Virus record (IMG/VR): IMGVR_UViG_3300017758_000119
Location: 1-25,594 of that record
DNA from: a virus
Length of the DNA: 25,594 nt
Strand: one strand, 5' to 3'
In this document: one piece after another, positions 1 through 7,024 of the stretch
Layout: every line of letters begins with the position of its first letter
How positions within the stretch are numbered: position 1 is the stretch's first letter
Notes under the pieces: model-generated
Databases searched by the model: none
Told to the model about the DNA's origin: nothing
The model's input: the letters and a program-made list of their open reading frames with translations, nothing else
Position numbers and translations under genes: made by a program

Positions 1-1
1 G

Positions 2-397
2 AAACATGAAAATTTTCCACGACTTATGTTGGAGTACCAAGACATCACAATGAAAAAATTAAAAGTTTTCTTTATGGACGAAAAAATAAAAAGTGCCCTT
101 GAAAGGAAGTTTGACACCACCTTAAAATTTGACAGCGTTGATTTTTGGATTGACGACAAAGGTTATAGTCTTAAGCCACACACAGACGATGACAGGATCA
201 AACTAGCAATTCAGATATATCTGGGCAATGATAACATTGGCACGTCATTGTTTGGTTTGGAGAACACAAGTATCAAAACATTCGAGTACAAAGAAAATTC
301 AGGATATGCACTGTTGAACAACAGCGTCAGCAGGCATGGGACACAAGGTAGGAGTGAAAAAGGTAATCGTAAAAGTGTTTACGTGAGGTATGGATAA
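2..397 (+). CDS. 2OG-Fe(II) oxygenase (5'-partial)
   Basis: Probable non-haem iron, 2-oxoglutarate-dependent oxygenase, a fold that hydroxylates or oxidatively modifies proteins, nucleic acids or small molecules. The frame is open to the left edge, so the gene begins outside the window; the first ATG in view is at 26. Counting from that ATG, the double-stranded beta-helix signature is seen: the iron-binding H52-x-D54 in 'KPHTDDD', the following strand 'IQIYLGN', the distal iron ligand H104 in 'SRHGT', and R115, placed as the usual 2-oxoglutarate-binding basic residue about ten residues later. The iron triad is therefore complete. Only about 130 residues are visible; family members are usually 180-220 residues. 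The stop overlaps the next gene by 8 nt, suggesting one operon. Such oxygenases are frequent in marine T4-like phages. The substrate cannot be read from the sequence. Confidence 0.75.
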   Translation, partial: KHENFPRLMLEYQDITMKKLKVFFMDEKIKSALERKFDTTLKFDSVDFWIDDKGYSLKPHTDDDRIKLAIQIYLGNDNIGTSLFGLENTSIKTFEYKENSGYALLNNSVSRHGTQGRSEKGNRKSVYVRYG

Positions 398-1193
398 TTT
401 AACAATTCAAGATCTGGATACCCAACTGTTTCCTTTGCAAGATTCATATCTAGCAGAGTTAAAGGACAGTTGGTACACACAACCACAGAAGGACATCGAA
501 CATGAAACATTTGTTGCAAAAGCCGACGAATGGTTTAGAAGTACTAAAATTAATAATGTCCAGGGGTGGAATAAGTTTCCTTGTATTGACGTCATAATGG
601 GGTGTACACACTTCATAGAGAGTCTGGCCAGTAAACACAAATGGAACATACAGATACTAGGAAGAGAGTACGCTTACTACAGTGTTATGGGTAAGCAGTC
701 CACAAAGCAGGGAGAACTTGTGCCTGGTGTTCCTTTGATAGTCTCGATGCCAAACTACTTCTATGGCAATAGGCCAGATTGGGAAATGGTATTAAATGAA
801 TGTGAAGCAAAAGGAATAGATATTCATATAGACTGTGCGTGGATCACGGCCGCAAAGGATTGGAGTTTCGATTTTGATCATCCTAACATCAAATCATTTG
901 CAATGAGTATGTCCAAGTATAATTTTACCTGGAATAGGATAGGACTGAGATGGTCAAGACAACGTAGCATGGACTCATGCACATTGATAAGTGCCCAGCG
1001 TAAGTACAATGAACTTACAACAGCATGTGGATCTTTCATGATGGATAATCTCCCTAGGGACTACGGTTGGAACACATATGGTGAAAAAAATAAAGAGATT
1101 GCTAAAAAACTAGGAATGGATCAGACTATGTTTTTCTATACCTTAAAAGATAAGGATAAACTTTATTCGGTTGGTAGGATTTTAGGACGATAG
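390..1193 (+). CDS. PLP-dependent aminotransferase-like protein (short)
   Basis: A 267-residue protein whose centre resembles the large domain of fold-type I (class I/II) aminotransferases. 'HIDCAW' holds D148 where the aspartate that pairs with the pyridine nitrogen of PLP is expected. 'SMSKYNF' supplies K176 as the candidate Schiff-base lysine. 'RIGLR' follows, with R183 at the position of the phosphate-binding arginine. Upstream, 'SMPNYFYG' and 'RPDWEMVL' fit the pre-aspartate part of the fold. The D-to-K spacing of 28 residues is a little shorter than in aspartate aminotransferase (36). Family enzymes are usually 350-430 residues, so the N-terminal arm and most of the C-terminal small domain appear missing. 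It may be a reduced enzyme or a PLP-fold protein with another role. It overlaps the oxygenase gene upstream by 8 nt, and its 3' end overlaps the convergent methyltransferase gene by 31 nt. The substrate is unknown. Confidence 0.6.
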   Translation: MDNLTIQDLDTQLFPLQDSYLAELKDSWYTQPQKDIEHETFVAKADEWFRSTKINNVQGWNKFPCIDVIMGCTHFIESLASKHKWNIQILGREYAYYSVMGKQSTKQGELVPGVPLIVSMPNYFYGNRPDWEMVLNECEAKGIDIHIDCAWITAAKDWSFDFDHPNIKSFAMSMSKYNFTWNRIGLRWSRQRSMDSCTLISAQRKYNELTTACGSFMMDNLPRDYGWNTYGEKNKEIAKKLGMDQTMFFYTLKDKDKLYSVGRILGR

Positions 1194-1756
1194 CAAATAT
1201 CCCATTGGCTTTTGAAATTTTGATCCTCTTCGTAGCCAACACTTGCTAGTATCTCGTCAATCAACAACTTGTCAGGTTCCGCTTCAACAGTGCATATTTT
1301 TGGTCTGCTATTTTTTAACATCTTCATTCCACTTTTGATGACCCGTGCATTGTCAGTCGCACAGTCTATTTTTACAATATCTACTTTAAGTTTGTTGTTG
1401 TTAAGCCACCATGTGTCCAACTGTTCCGTCTGGACCTCGATGTACTCTTTGCCACCCTTGACAAACTCAAGTCGGCTCCTGCCAGGTTCGTCGTGTATGT
1501 GAAACTGTTCAGTGCCGTCCTTTAGTGAAACTGCTTTGCATCTTGGCTTGAGGTTCTTGAATTTATAGTGTCCTATGCCTTTTTTGAATATGATAGGGTC
1601 GGGCTCCCAACTGATGACTTCACCGGTGCCTCGCAGATGTTTCAACATTATCCACGACATTCTGCCAGTGTTGGCGCCTATGTCTAAGCATCTGTCACCG
1701 GCCTTGATGTTATTTGCATATAATTGATTTAATTCTTTAGCACCGTTGTCTGGCAT
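1163..1756 (-). CDS. FkbM-family SAM-dependent methyltransferase
   Basis: A 197-residue class I methyltransferase. Motif I is 'LDIGANTG' (D25-G31), the SAM-binding loop. The second strand ends in 'SWEPDP', with E51 placed to bind the ribose hydroxyls of SAM. The FkbM-type C-terminal part is visible as 'TEQLDTWW', then 'VDIVKIDC' (about residues 125-132), a helix 'VIKSGMKML' and 'RPKICTVEAEP'. The canonical KIDxEGxE is changed here to KIDCATDN. FkbM enzymes generally O-methylate sugars or other small hydroxylated molecules and are common in marine phages. It is the last gene of the leftward gp55-gp47-gp46 operon; its ATG lies 1 nt beyond the gp46 stop, with no clear Shine-Dalgarno sequence, so translation is probably coupled. 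Its 3' end runs 31 nt into the convergent aminotransferase-like gene. The target is unknown; glycan or virion modification is possible but not shown. Confidence 0.8.
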   Translation of the reverse strand: MPDNGAKELNQLYANNIKAGDRCLDIGANTGRMSWIMLKHLRGTGEVISWEPDPIIFKKGIGHYKFKNLKPRCKAVSLKDGTEQFHIHDEPGRSRLEFVKGGKEYIEVQTEQLDTWWLNNNKLKVDIVKIDCATDNARVIKSGMKMLKNSRPKICTVEAEPDKLLIDEILASVGYEEDQNFKSQWDICYRPKILPTE

Positions 1757-1757
1757 G

Positions 1758-3533
1758 TTACACTATTATATCTACGTCATTCGCGTAGTTTGTAAAACCA
1801 TTTTCTTTGACAACTTTTAGCACACTGTTTACTCTGCTCACCAATTCATCTTTGTGGGATATTAGGAAAATATTTTTTTTCTGAGTCCTGCTCATATCTT
1901 TCAATACTGCCATCGAGCTCTCAACACCCGAAATATCCATACCAGCGTCCACCAGTTCGTCAATGAACAACAAGTTGATCTGTTGATAAAGGCTCTCCCA
2001 CACATCTCGGAATGCCCAACTTAGACTTAATATCAACCTGTTCCTTTCACCCCTACTTAAATTATCGAAGTCCAGTTCCCTGCCCAGTTCCTCGATACGC
2101 ACACTTAGATCCGATTGGAAAGTCACTGTGTGTGGCAGTTTCACTTTGCCCAGGAAGTATGCGAGTCTCTGGTTCAAGTATGTTAAGTTTTGTTCTATGA
2201 TCCTTGTTCTTATGAAAGAATCTTTTGCAGTCAACAATTTATACAAGAAGTCTTGGTGTCTGTGTAGGTCTTCCATTTCGTTGGCTTTCTCATAGTCGAC
2301 ATCCTGTATGGCAGACTTCTTCATTTCTGCTATCTGCTCCGCGTATGTGTCTTCTTTGTTTTCGGTCTGATCTAACTGCCTCTTAAGATCCTGCAGTGAA
2401 CTTTTATGATTGTACGCCTCGTCGATTGTGTCATAGTACGTGTCCGGTATTTGTCCTAAATCTCCCACTTCATCTATGCCCTCTTGTATTTTTGCAAGAT
2501 CCGTTTTAAGTTTTGTAACGTACTCTGTTGATTCCGTAAGTTGTGCCTTTAGTTTTCCAACCAGGTGCTCGTGTTTATCATCGTGCAGTTCTTGTTCACA
2601 CGTAGGACATTTTTGTTGTTTAGTGTATTCTAGGTCTGCTTCAGTTTTTGTCACTGTGCTTTCTGCTTTGGTCAGCGAGTTTTCATGATATGCTTTTTCT
2701 TTTTCCAAACCTCTCAGTGCTGTTTGCATCTCGTTGTGCTTCTGTAATTTTTTGTGTTTGGCAATCTCTATCTCACTGTCTACCTTCTCCAATTCTGCTA
2801 TTGCTTCTTGGAAACTTTTTACATCGTCCTGCTTCTGCTTGGACCAAGCGTTTGATCTGATCTGTAGGCTTTCAATGGATTCCTGTATCTTCTCATTTGA
2901 TGCCACTCTGGCATCTATTTTCAATTTCTCCTCAGTAAGCATCTGCTTTGTTGCTTTCTGTTTTTCACGTAATAAATCTGCCTTCTGTGACAACAGTGTG
3001 ATACCCAACAACTGTTCAATTATTTCACGCTGTTCTGCCTGCTTTGTTGACAAGAACGGTTGTGTGTATGTGTTCAATGCAATTATGTTTTTAAACATAG
3101 AATGGGTCATGCCCATCAATTTGTTTATTTCTATTTGTGTTTCTCTGTTCTCACCTTGTGCTTCGTTGCTTTCCGTATTTTGTTCAATGTTGTTTGCATA
3201 GAATTTAAATATTTGTGGTTTTCTTCCTCTTTCGATAGTGTACTCGACATTATTCTTTACAAACTTAACACCAACCAACATTCCTTTTTCGTTGGTTTTG
3301 TTTACGAGATTATCTCTTCTAATGTTAGTTAATGCCTCGCCAAAGAACACGTAACTCAATGCGTTTATAATCGTTGTCTTTCCAGTACCGTTTCTCGCAC
3401 CTGCATCATCACCACCTAAGTCCATGTTCTCACCAATTACAAGAACAAGGCTTTTGTTAGAGAAGTCTATTGCCTGGGCCTGATTCCCCACACTCATAAA
3501 GTTCTTTACTGTAAGTTCTTTAATCGTTAACAT
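1758..3533 (-). CDS. gp46: Recombination endonuclease subunit gp46 (Rad50/SbcC-like ATPase)
   Basis: Large subunit of the phage Mre11-Rad50 complex, which with gp47 resects DNA ends for recombination-dependent replication and host DNA breakdown. The 591 residues (T4 gp46 is 560) show the full SMC-type plan. The N-terminal P-loop is 'ARNGTGKTT' (K52), preceded by an acidic insertion 'GENMDLGGDDAG'. Long coiled-coil arms flank a zinc hook, C309-P-T-C312. The C-terminal half has the ABC signature 'LSRGERNR' (S493), Walker B 'LLFIDE' (D525, E526) and an H-loop 'LISHKDE'. The first glycine of the consensus Walker A is an alanine here. An in-gene AGGA on the minus strand lies about 8 nt before the start, and the start overlaps the preceding 77-residue gene by 14 nt. 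It is third from last in the leftward order gp55, gp47, small protein, gp46, methyltransferase. Confidence 0.95.
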   Translation of the reverse strand: MLTIKELTVKNFMSVGNQAQAIDFSNKSLVLVIGENMDLGGDDAGARNGTGKTTIINALSYVFFGEALTNIRRDNLVNKTNEKGMLVGVKFVKNNVEYTIERGRKPQIFKFYANNIEQNTESNEAQGENRETQIEINKLMGMTHSMFKNIIALNTYTQPFLSTKQAEQREIIEQLLGITLLSQKADLLREKQKATKQMLTEEKLKIDARVASNEKIQESIESLQIRSNAWSKQKQDDVKSFQEAIAELEKVDSEIEIAKHKKLQKHNEMQTALRGLEKEKAYHENSLTKAESTVTKTEADLEYTKQQKCPTCEQELHDDKHEHLVGKLKAQLTESTEYVTKLKTDLAKIQEGIDEVGDLGQIPDTYYDTIDEAYNHKSSLQDLKRQLDQTENKEDTYAEQIAEMKKSAIQDVDYEKANEMEDLHRHQDFLYKLLTAKDSFIRTRIIEQNLTYLNQRLAYFLGKVKLPHTVTFQSDLSVRIEELGRELDFDNLSRGERNRLILSLSWAFRDVWESLYQQINLLFIDELVDAGMDISGVESSMAVLKDMSRTQKKNIFLISHKDELVSRVNSVLKVVKENGFTNYANDVDIIV

Positions 3534-3753
3534 TTTTTTTCCTACGTTTCTTTTTGCCTAATTTTTCTATTGCTTCGTACACTTCAGGTGGTGTTGAAAG
3601 TGTGTGTTGCTCAACCCATCTCTTGTATCCCTTCAACCATTCTTCCTGTGTGACGGGTTTGGACATGTGATCCAACAATGATTTTTCGGTGAGCGGTTCC
3701 TCGAGATCACCCTTTAAAACTTTTATCAATCTTCTTTTACTAATTCGTGACAT
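3520..3753 (-). CDS. Small basic protein of unknown function between gp47 and gp46
   Basis: A 77-residue, lysine/arginine-rich protein that I do not recognise. It begins with a basic stretch 'MSRISKRRLIKVL', has a middle part with 'TQEEWLKGYKRWVEQH' that could form an amphipathic helix with tryptophans, and ends in a highly basic tail 'KKKRRKKNVND'. No signal peptide or membrane segment is visible. Its start overlaps the end of gp47 by 14 nt and its end overlaps the start of gp46 by 14 nt. This compact arrangement on the coding strand argues that it is a real gene translated with the two nuclease subunits. A role bound to the gp46/47 complex or to DNA is a guess from position and charge only. 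Confidence 0.7.
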   Translation of the reverse strand: MSRISKRRLIKVLKGDLEEPLTEKSLLDHMSKPVTQEEWLKGYKRWVEQHTLSTPPEVYEAIEKLGKKKRRKKNVND

Positions 3754-4762
3754 CTAGATCGTTGTAAATTGCTGTTAATACGTTTTTGTCATAGACTTCT
3801 GAATCCACACCCTGCAACTGTTTGACAACTATTTGATCCACACTGTCAAACTTCTGCACTTCCACCAATGGTTGTCGTGCGTTGTCCACCTGCTCTGGTA
3901 TCAGTTGTAGTTCTCGGAGTTGATATTTGTCTATGAACGTTTCTCTAACGAAGTTCGCTTCTTCGTAACTAATTTTTATATCTAGTGTTACCCGCACATA
4001 CATTTTTGGTTTCAGGTACTTGTCTGGATCTTCTAGTAGTTCAGACACTTTAATAGTGATGTATCTCGGCATATCTGGCCAATTGATATATTTAGGTTTG
4101 CCGCCCATTTCTATAATCATCATGCCTCGGTCATCGTCCCAGGCATCTGCATAGTTGTGTGGAAATGCGTTGCCCATGTAAGTGACGTTCTTCATTACTT
4201 GTCTTTTATGGAAGTGTCCTGAGAACACTTGTCCACAGTTGGCAAAATGATCCGTCTGTATTCCTCCAACGTCTGGCATCTCCACCATTGCGTTCATTTT
4301 GAAATACGGCAGTTCAAAGTGTCCAAACACATACTGTTGTTTCATCTTTTGTATTTTTTTATATTCATCACCTACTATCCATGGGATAATTGCAACATCG
4401 TCTTCGACAAGCCATTCGTTAACAAGATGTATGTTTGGTATGTTTCTTATGAACTCCATGGAATTAATTTCCCTTTTTTCTCTGTAGAATAAATCGTGGT
4501 TACCCATGATAACATAAACTTTTTCAAATGCCGCACCCAGTCTTTCCATGTTGGAAACTGTGTAGTTCATTGTGGATACATTCGTTGAAGATCTATGATG
4601 ATGCCAGTCGCCCAGGAATATACAGGTCTCACAACCTTCTGCCTTCGCTTGTGATATGAACCATTTTACGAAATCCTCACAGTCATCGTTGTGTATCCTA
4701 GAATTACCCTTCATGCCGAAGTGTATGTCCGTGAAACAGGCTACCTTTTTAAAGAATGCCAT
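3740..4762 (-). CDS. gp47: Recombination endonuclease subunit gp47 (Mre11/SbcD-like nuclease)
   Basis: Catalytic subunit of the gp46/47 nuclease. The 340 residues (T4 gp47 is 339) contain every calcineurin-like phosphoesterase motif in order: D12-I-H14 in 'FTDIHFG'; 'GDWHHH' (G51, D52, H54); 'GNHD' (G87-D90) with the catalytic histidine H89; 'GHFE' (H148); and 'SGHFH' (H183, H185). These residues bind two metal ions, normally manganese. The C-terminal third (about 230-340) fits the capping and Rad50-contact region. The start lies 3 nt after the gp55 stop, and the stop overlaps the following 77-residue gene by 14 nt, so the three are probably one transcript. All catalytic residues appear present, so the enzyme should be active. 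Confidence 0.95.
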   Translation of the reverse strand: MAFFKKVACFTDIHFGMKGNSRIHNDDCEDFVKWFISQAKAEGCETCIFLGDWHHHRSSTNVSTMNYTVSNMERLGAAFEKVYVIMGNHDLFYREKREINSMEFIRNIPNIHLVNEWLVEDDVAIIPWIVGDEYKKIQKMKQQYVFGHFELPYFKMNAMVEMPDVGGIQTDHFANCGQVFSGHFHKRQVMKNVTYMGNAFPHNYADAWDDDRGMMIIEMGGKPKYINWPDMPRYITIKVSELLEDPDKYLKPKMYVRVTLDIKISYEEANFVRETFIDKYQLRELQLIPEQVDNARQPLVEVQKFDSVDQIVVKQLQGVDSEVYDKNVLTAIYNDLDVTN

Positions 4763-4765
4763 TGA

Positions 4766-5749
4766 TTACCATTTCTTCTTAACGATTGGTTTATGATTAG
4801 TCATGTCTATCTTGTTCTTAAACTTGACGTCTTCAAAATCATCTGAATCTAGTTTGCCTTTTTTCTTCAACACTTTGTTTAATTTTTTCAAAGTTGTCTT
4901 GTTGACTTCATGCACGTCGCCGTGAGCGGTCTTCATTCTTTTTTTGTACGAAGGGCCAGTGCTTTCATTCTCGTTCTGCCTAGTGAAGCTTGGCATCATG
5001 CCGTTGTATTCCAGCAAGTCGTCACGTATCGATTGATTTTTCTTTTCTATGTTCAATATTCTGGTGAAACTGTTTGTGATTGCCGCCGTGTAGTATGCGA
5101 ACGGATTGTCCGACTTTGATTCATCGAACTGTAGTCCTATCTGACTCAATTGCATCAGCGCCTGTGACTGCATCTCGTCATTGTATGTGTAACCTCTCCA
5201 GTTTGCCCTTGTGCCATAACGTTCACACAATTTCATGTACATCATGGCCAACTGGTTTGTCATCTTGCCATGGTCCACGCTGAAGTGTCCGTTGCTCATT
5301 CCGCCAATCCAATGACTCTTGCCCACGCAGATTAGTTTGCTATTCTTGTCAAATTTGTAATGTTGGAATGGGGGAAAGTTGACCTTGGAGTGATGGTCCG
5401 CAGTGCTTTTTGGATTTTTCTTCCTTTCGTTGTCCATTGGTACGTGGTCGAACATCATTACCCTGAACACTAGATCTGTTTTCTCTATCTTTCTTGGACT
5501 CACTGTGTAGTCCGCTAATTTTATCTTTTTAAGTCCTGCTTCCTTGGCCTGTTCCCATGCTTCTTGTGTTAGCCTCTTTGCCTTGGCCTTACGTGCCTGT
5601 GCCACAGCACTGGCGTTGACCTTCTTCAGATTGGGTACAATTAAATCATACCGTGCGTCCTCCGGCGTAACATATGAGCAGTAGGTGTTCTTGCTGGCGT
5701 GTATTTGTGCCAACAGATCTCGGTTATTTAGGTACTTGACTCTCTTCAT
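4766..5749 (-). CDS. gp55: Late-transcription sigma factor gp55, enlarged
   Basis: Sigma factor that directs host RNA polymerase to late promoters of the TATAAATA type. The 327 residues carry two blocks similar to T4 gp55 (185 residues). The extreme N-terminus 'KYLNNRDLLAQI' matches the T4 start. Region-2-like helices run from about residue 165 to 250, including 'WRGYTYNDEM' (W184), 'FDESKSDNPFAY' and 'RILNIEKKNQ'. Between the two blocks lies an insertion of roughly 130 residues: first lysine/alanine-rich and helical, then 'FPPFQHYKF' and 'GKSHWIGGMSNGHFSVDHG'. The C-terminal tail is basic with an acidic patch 'DSDDFEDVKF', which might play the part of the T4 sliding-clamp-binding tail; that is speculative. 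A strong minus-strand ribosome binding site (AGAAGGA, 5754-5760) precedes the ATG. This is the first gene of the leftward operon and diverges from the late baseplate operon. Confidence 0.85.
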   Translation of the reverse strand: MKRVKYLNNRDLLAQIHASKNTYCSYVTPEDARYDLIVPNLKKVNASAVAQARKAKAKRLTQEAWEQAKEAGLKKIKLADYTVSPRKIEKTDLVFRVMMFDHVPMDNERKKNPKSTADHHSKVNFPPFQHYKFDKNSKLICVGKSHWIGGMSNGHFSVDHGKMTNQLAMMYMKLCERYGTRANWRGYTYNDEMQSQALMQLSQIGLQFDESKSDNPFAYYTAAITNSFTRILNIEKKNQSIRDDLLEYNGMMPSFTRQNENESTGPSYKKRMKTAHGDVHEVNKTTLKKLNKVLKKKGKLDSDDFEDVKFKNKIDMTNHKPIVKKKW

Positions 5750-5753
5750 AAAT

Positions 5754-5760
5754 TCCTTCT
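5754..5760 (-). promoter_or_regulatory. Ribosome binding site of gp55
   Basis: On the minus strand this reads AGAAGGA, a near-perfect Shine-Dalgarno sequence 4 nt before the gp55 ATG at 5747-5749. It supports that start and is the strongest ribosome binding site in the leftward operon. Confidence 0.75.
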
Positions 5761-5840
5761 CTGTATATAATGTAAAGTGACCACAAACAGGTCTGTTGAA
5801 TCGTGCCGTATGGTGAATTAAGTGCGCCTAGAATAATGCC

Positions 5841-5848
5841 TATAAATA
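5841..5848 (+). promoter_or_regulatory. T4-type late promoter (TATAAATA)
   Basis: An exact match to the T4 late promoter octamer TATAAATA. It lies in the divergent intergenic region, 44 nt before the gp48 ATG and on the same strand as the baseplate operon. By analogy with T4, transcription should begin about 6-7 nt downstream (near 5854), giving a leader of roughly 40 nt that includes the gp48 ribosome binding site. It would be recognised by RNA polymerase carrying the gp55 encoded just to the left. Confidence 0.85.
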
Positions 5849-5872
5849 TAGTTAAAGTATACGAAATTTTAC

Positions 5873-5879
5873 AAAGGAA
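5873..5879 (+). promoter_or_regulatory. Ribosome binding site of gp48
   Basis: AAAGGAA is a recognisable Shine-Dalgarno sequence, though at 13-14 nt it is rather far from the ATG at 5893. No closer in-frame ATG with better spacing is present, so the start at 5893 is retained. Confidence 0.5.
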
Positions 5880-5892
5880 AGCAACCATTTAA

Positions 5893-6723
5893 ATGGCATT
5901 TGGAGAAATAGGTAAGATAGTAAAGAACGTGGGATCGGGGATATTTAACAGGACCCTGGGGAGGCTCACCGGTGCAGGTATTTCTACTGACAGTAGGATA
6001 GTGCAGGCTCGAGCAAAATGGTCTGGACGTAGCGACAAGAAAGATTGGCGTGTAAGACTGGAAGTGCCAGATGGACCGCTGACCAAGTTCTTTGACTTTG
6101 AGAACAATCCATTGATGAAACCCTTGGCCTCGTCACGAGGCATATTTTGGCCCCTAACTCCTGCAGTTGTAATACAACATTCAGCGAACTATAATGCCAT
6201 GGATCAGGTACACAGCAACTTTCCACACCAGGCATACCAAAATTCACAGGTCGATTCATTGAACATCATTGGAGAATATCCTGTACAGAACTCGGAGGAC
6301 GCCAAGCATTGGATCGCAACTGTAAACTTTCTAAGGACTGCTACAAAAATGTTTTTTGGTAGAGAGGGAGGCATAGAAGGATTGAAAGGCAATCCACCGC
6401 CAATCATGCACTTGTTTGGTTATGGTGATCATATGTTTAATAGGGTACCTGTAGTTATAAACACATTCAACGTAGAACTTAGACCAGGGATCGACTACAT
6501 ATCAACAAAACAGTCACAGACGGGATATGGGCAAGGGAGAGTAGACCCAACATTAGCGGCCGCTGTGGAGGCTGGCGAAAATCAATCATGGGCACCTACG
6601 CTGTCAAATATATCTGTGTTAGTGACACCAATATACAGCAGAGATTCAATTAAGAACTTCTCAATGAAAAAATTTGTAAGAGGTGAATTGAACGGTAAGG
6701 GCAATGAGGTAGGATTCATCTAA
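5893..6723 (+). CDS. gp48: Baseplate tail tube cap protein (gp48-like)
   Basis: A 276-residue baseplate protein thought to cap the baseplate hub and start the tail tube. The recognisable core runs from about residue 50 to 160: 'DWRVRLEVPDG', 'GIFWPLTPAVVIQHSANY', 'SQVDSLNIIGEY' and 'FLRTATKMFFG'. This pattern recurs in the tube-cap proteins of marine T4-like phages and resembles the beta-barrel of tube proteins. 'RPGIDYIST' and 'PTLSNISVLVTPIY' follow near the C-terminus, consistent with the same fold. T4 gp48 is 364 residues, so this version is shorter; gp54 has a related fold and cannot be fully excluded. It is the first gene behind the late promoter, and its TAA overlaps the gp53 ATG by one base (TAATG), with an in-gene AGGAT upstream. 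Confidence 0.7.
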   Translation: MAFGEIGKIVKNVGSGIFNRTLGRLTGAGISTDSRIVQARAKWSGRSDKKDWRVRLEVPDGPLTKFFDFENNPLMKPLASSRGIFWPLTPAVVIQHSANYNAMDQVHSNFPHQAYQNSQVDSLNIIGEYPVQNSEDAKHWIATVNFLRTATKMFFGREGGIEGLKGNPPPIMHLFGYGDHMFNRVPVVINTFNVELRPGIDYISTKQSQTGYGQGRVDPTLAAAVEAGENQSWAPTLSNISVLVTPIYSRDSIKNFSMKKFVRGELNGKGNEVGFI

Positions 6724-7022
6724 TGGCCAAGTATTCGAACACATCTCCTTATTTTGAAACTGAAGAAATTGCAGACTACTTAGACATCCTGAATCCAAGA
6801 ACTATAACCGCAGAGCAAGATGACCCAAGTTACACAATCGAAAGAACTTACGCATACAGACCAGATCTATTGGCCTTTGACCTTTATGGTACGCCAAGAC
6901 TCTGGTGGGTTTTTGCTCAAAGAAATCCTGACCAGATCGAAGATCCTATCTATGACTTTAAACCAGGAGTGACAGTTCAGTTACCCAAGAAAGAGAACCT
7001 ACTTAAAGACATAGGAATTTAG
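6723..7022 (+). CDS. gp53: Baseplate wedge subunit gp53
   Basis: A 99-residue protein matching the core of gp53, the wedge component that helps clamp wedges around the hub. The signature is 'YRPDLLAFDLYGTPRLWWVF' (about 50-69), followed by 'NPDQIEDPIYDFKPG' and a short LysM-like end 'VTVQLPKKENLL'. T4 gp53 is 196 residues; the shorter form is usual in marine relatives as I recall them. The start is the TAATG overlap with gp48, with AGGAT five bases before the TAA. The next gene begins 2 nt after its stop. Confidence 0.85.
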   Translation: MAKYSNTSPYFETEEIADYLDILNPRTITAEQDDPSYTIERTYAYRPDLLAFDLYGTPRLWWVFAQRNPDQIEDPIYDFKPGVTVQLPKKENLLKDIGI

Positions 7023-7024
7023 TC

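Noticed and set aside
390-1193. The short aminotransferase-like gene as a pseudogene.
   Set aside because: The frame is intact, starts by overlap with the upstream gene and keeps the key PLP residues; shortness alone does not show decay.
2734-3201. A 155-codon plus-strand frame inside gp46.
   Set aside because: It is antisense to the coiled-coil part of gp46; the Ser/Cys/Phe-rich product is what the reverse of Lys/Glu-rich coding sequence gives.
5761-5800. A TATATA/TATAAT-like stretch as an early promoter for gp55 on the minus strand.
   Set aside because: No acceptable -35 hexamer at 16-18 nt was found, so the AT-rich match alone is not enough to call a promoter.
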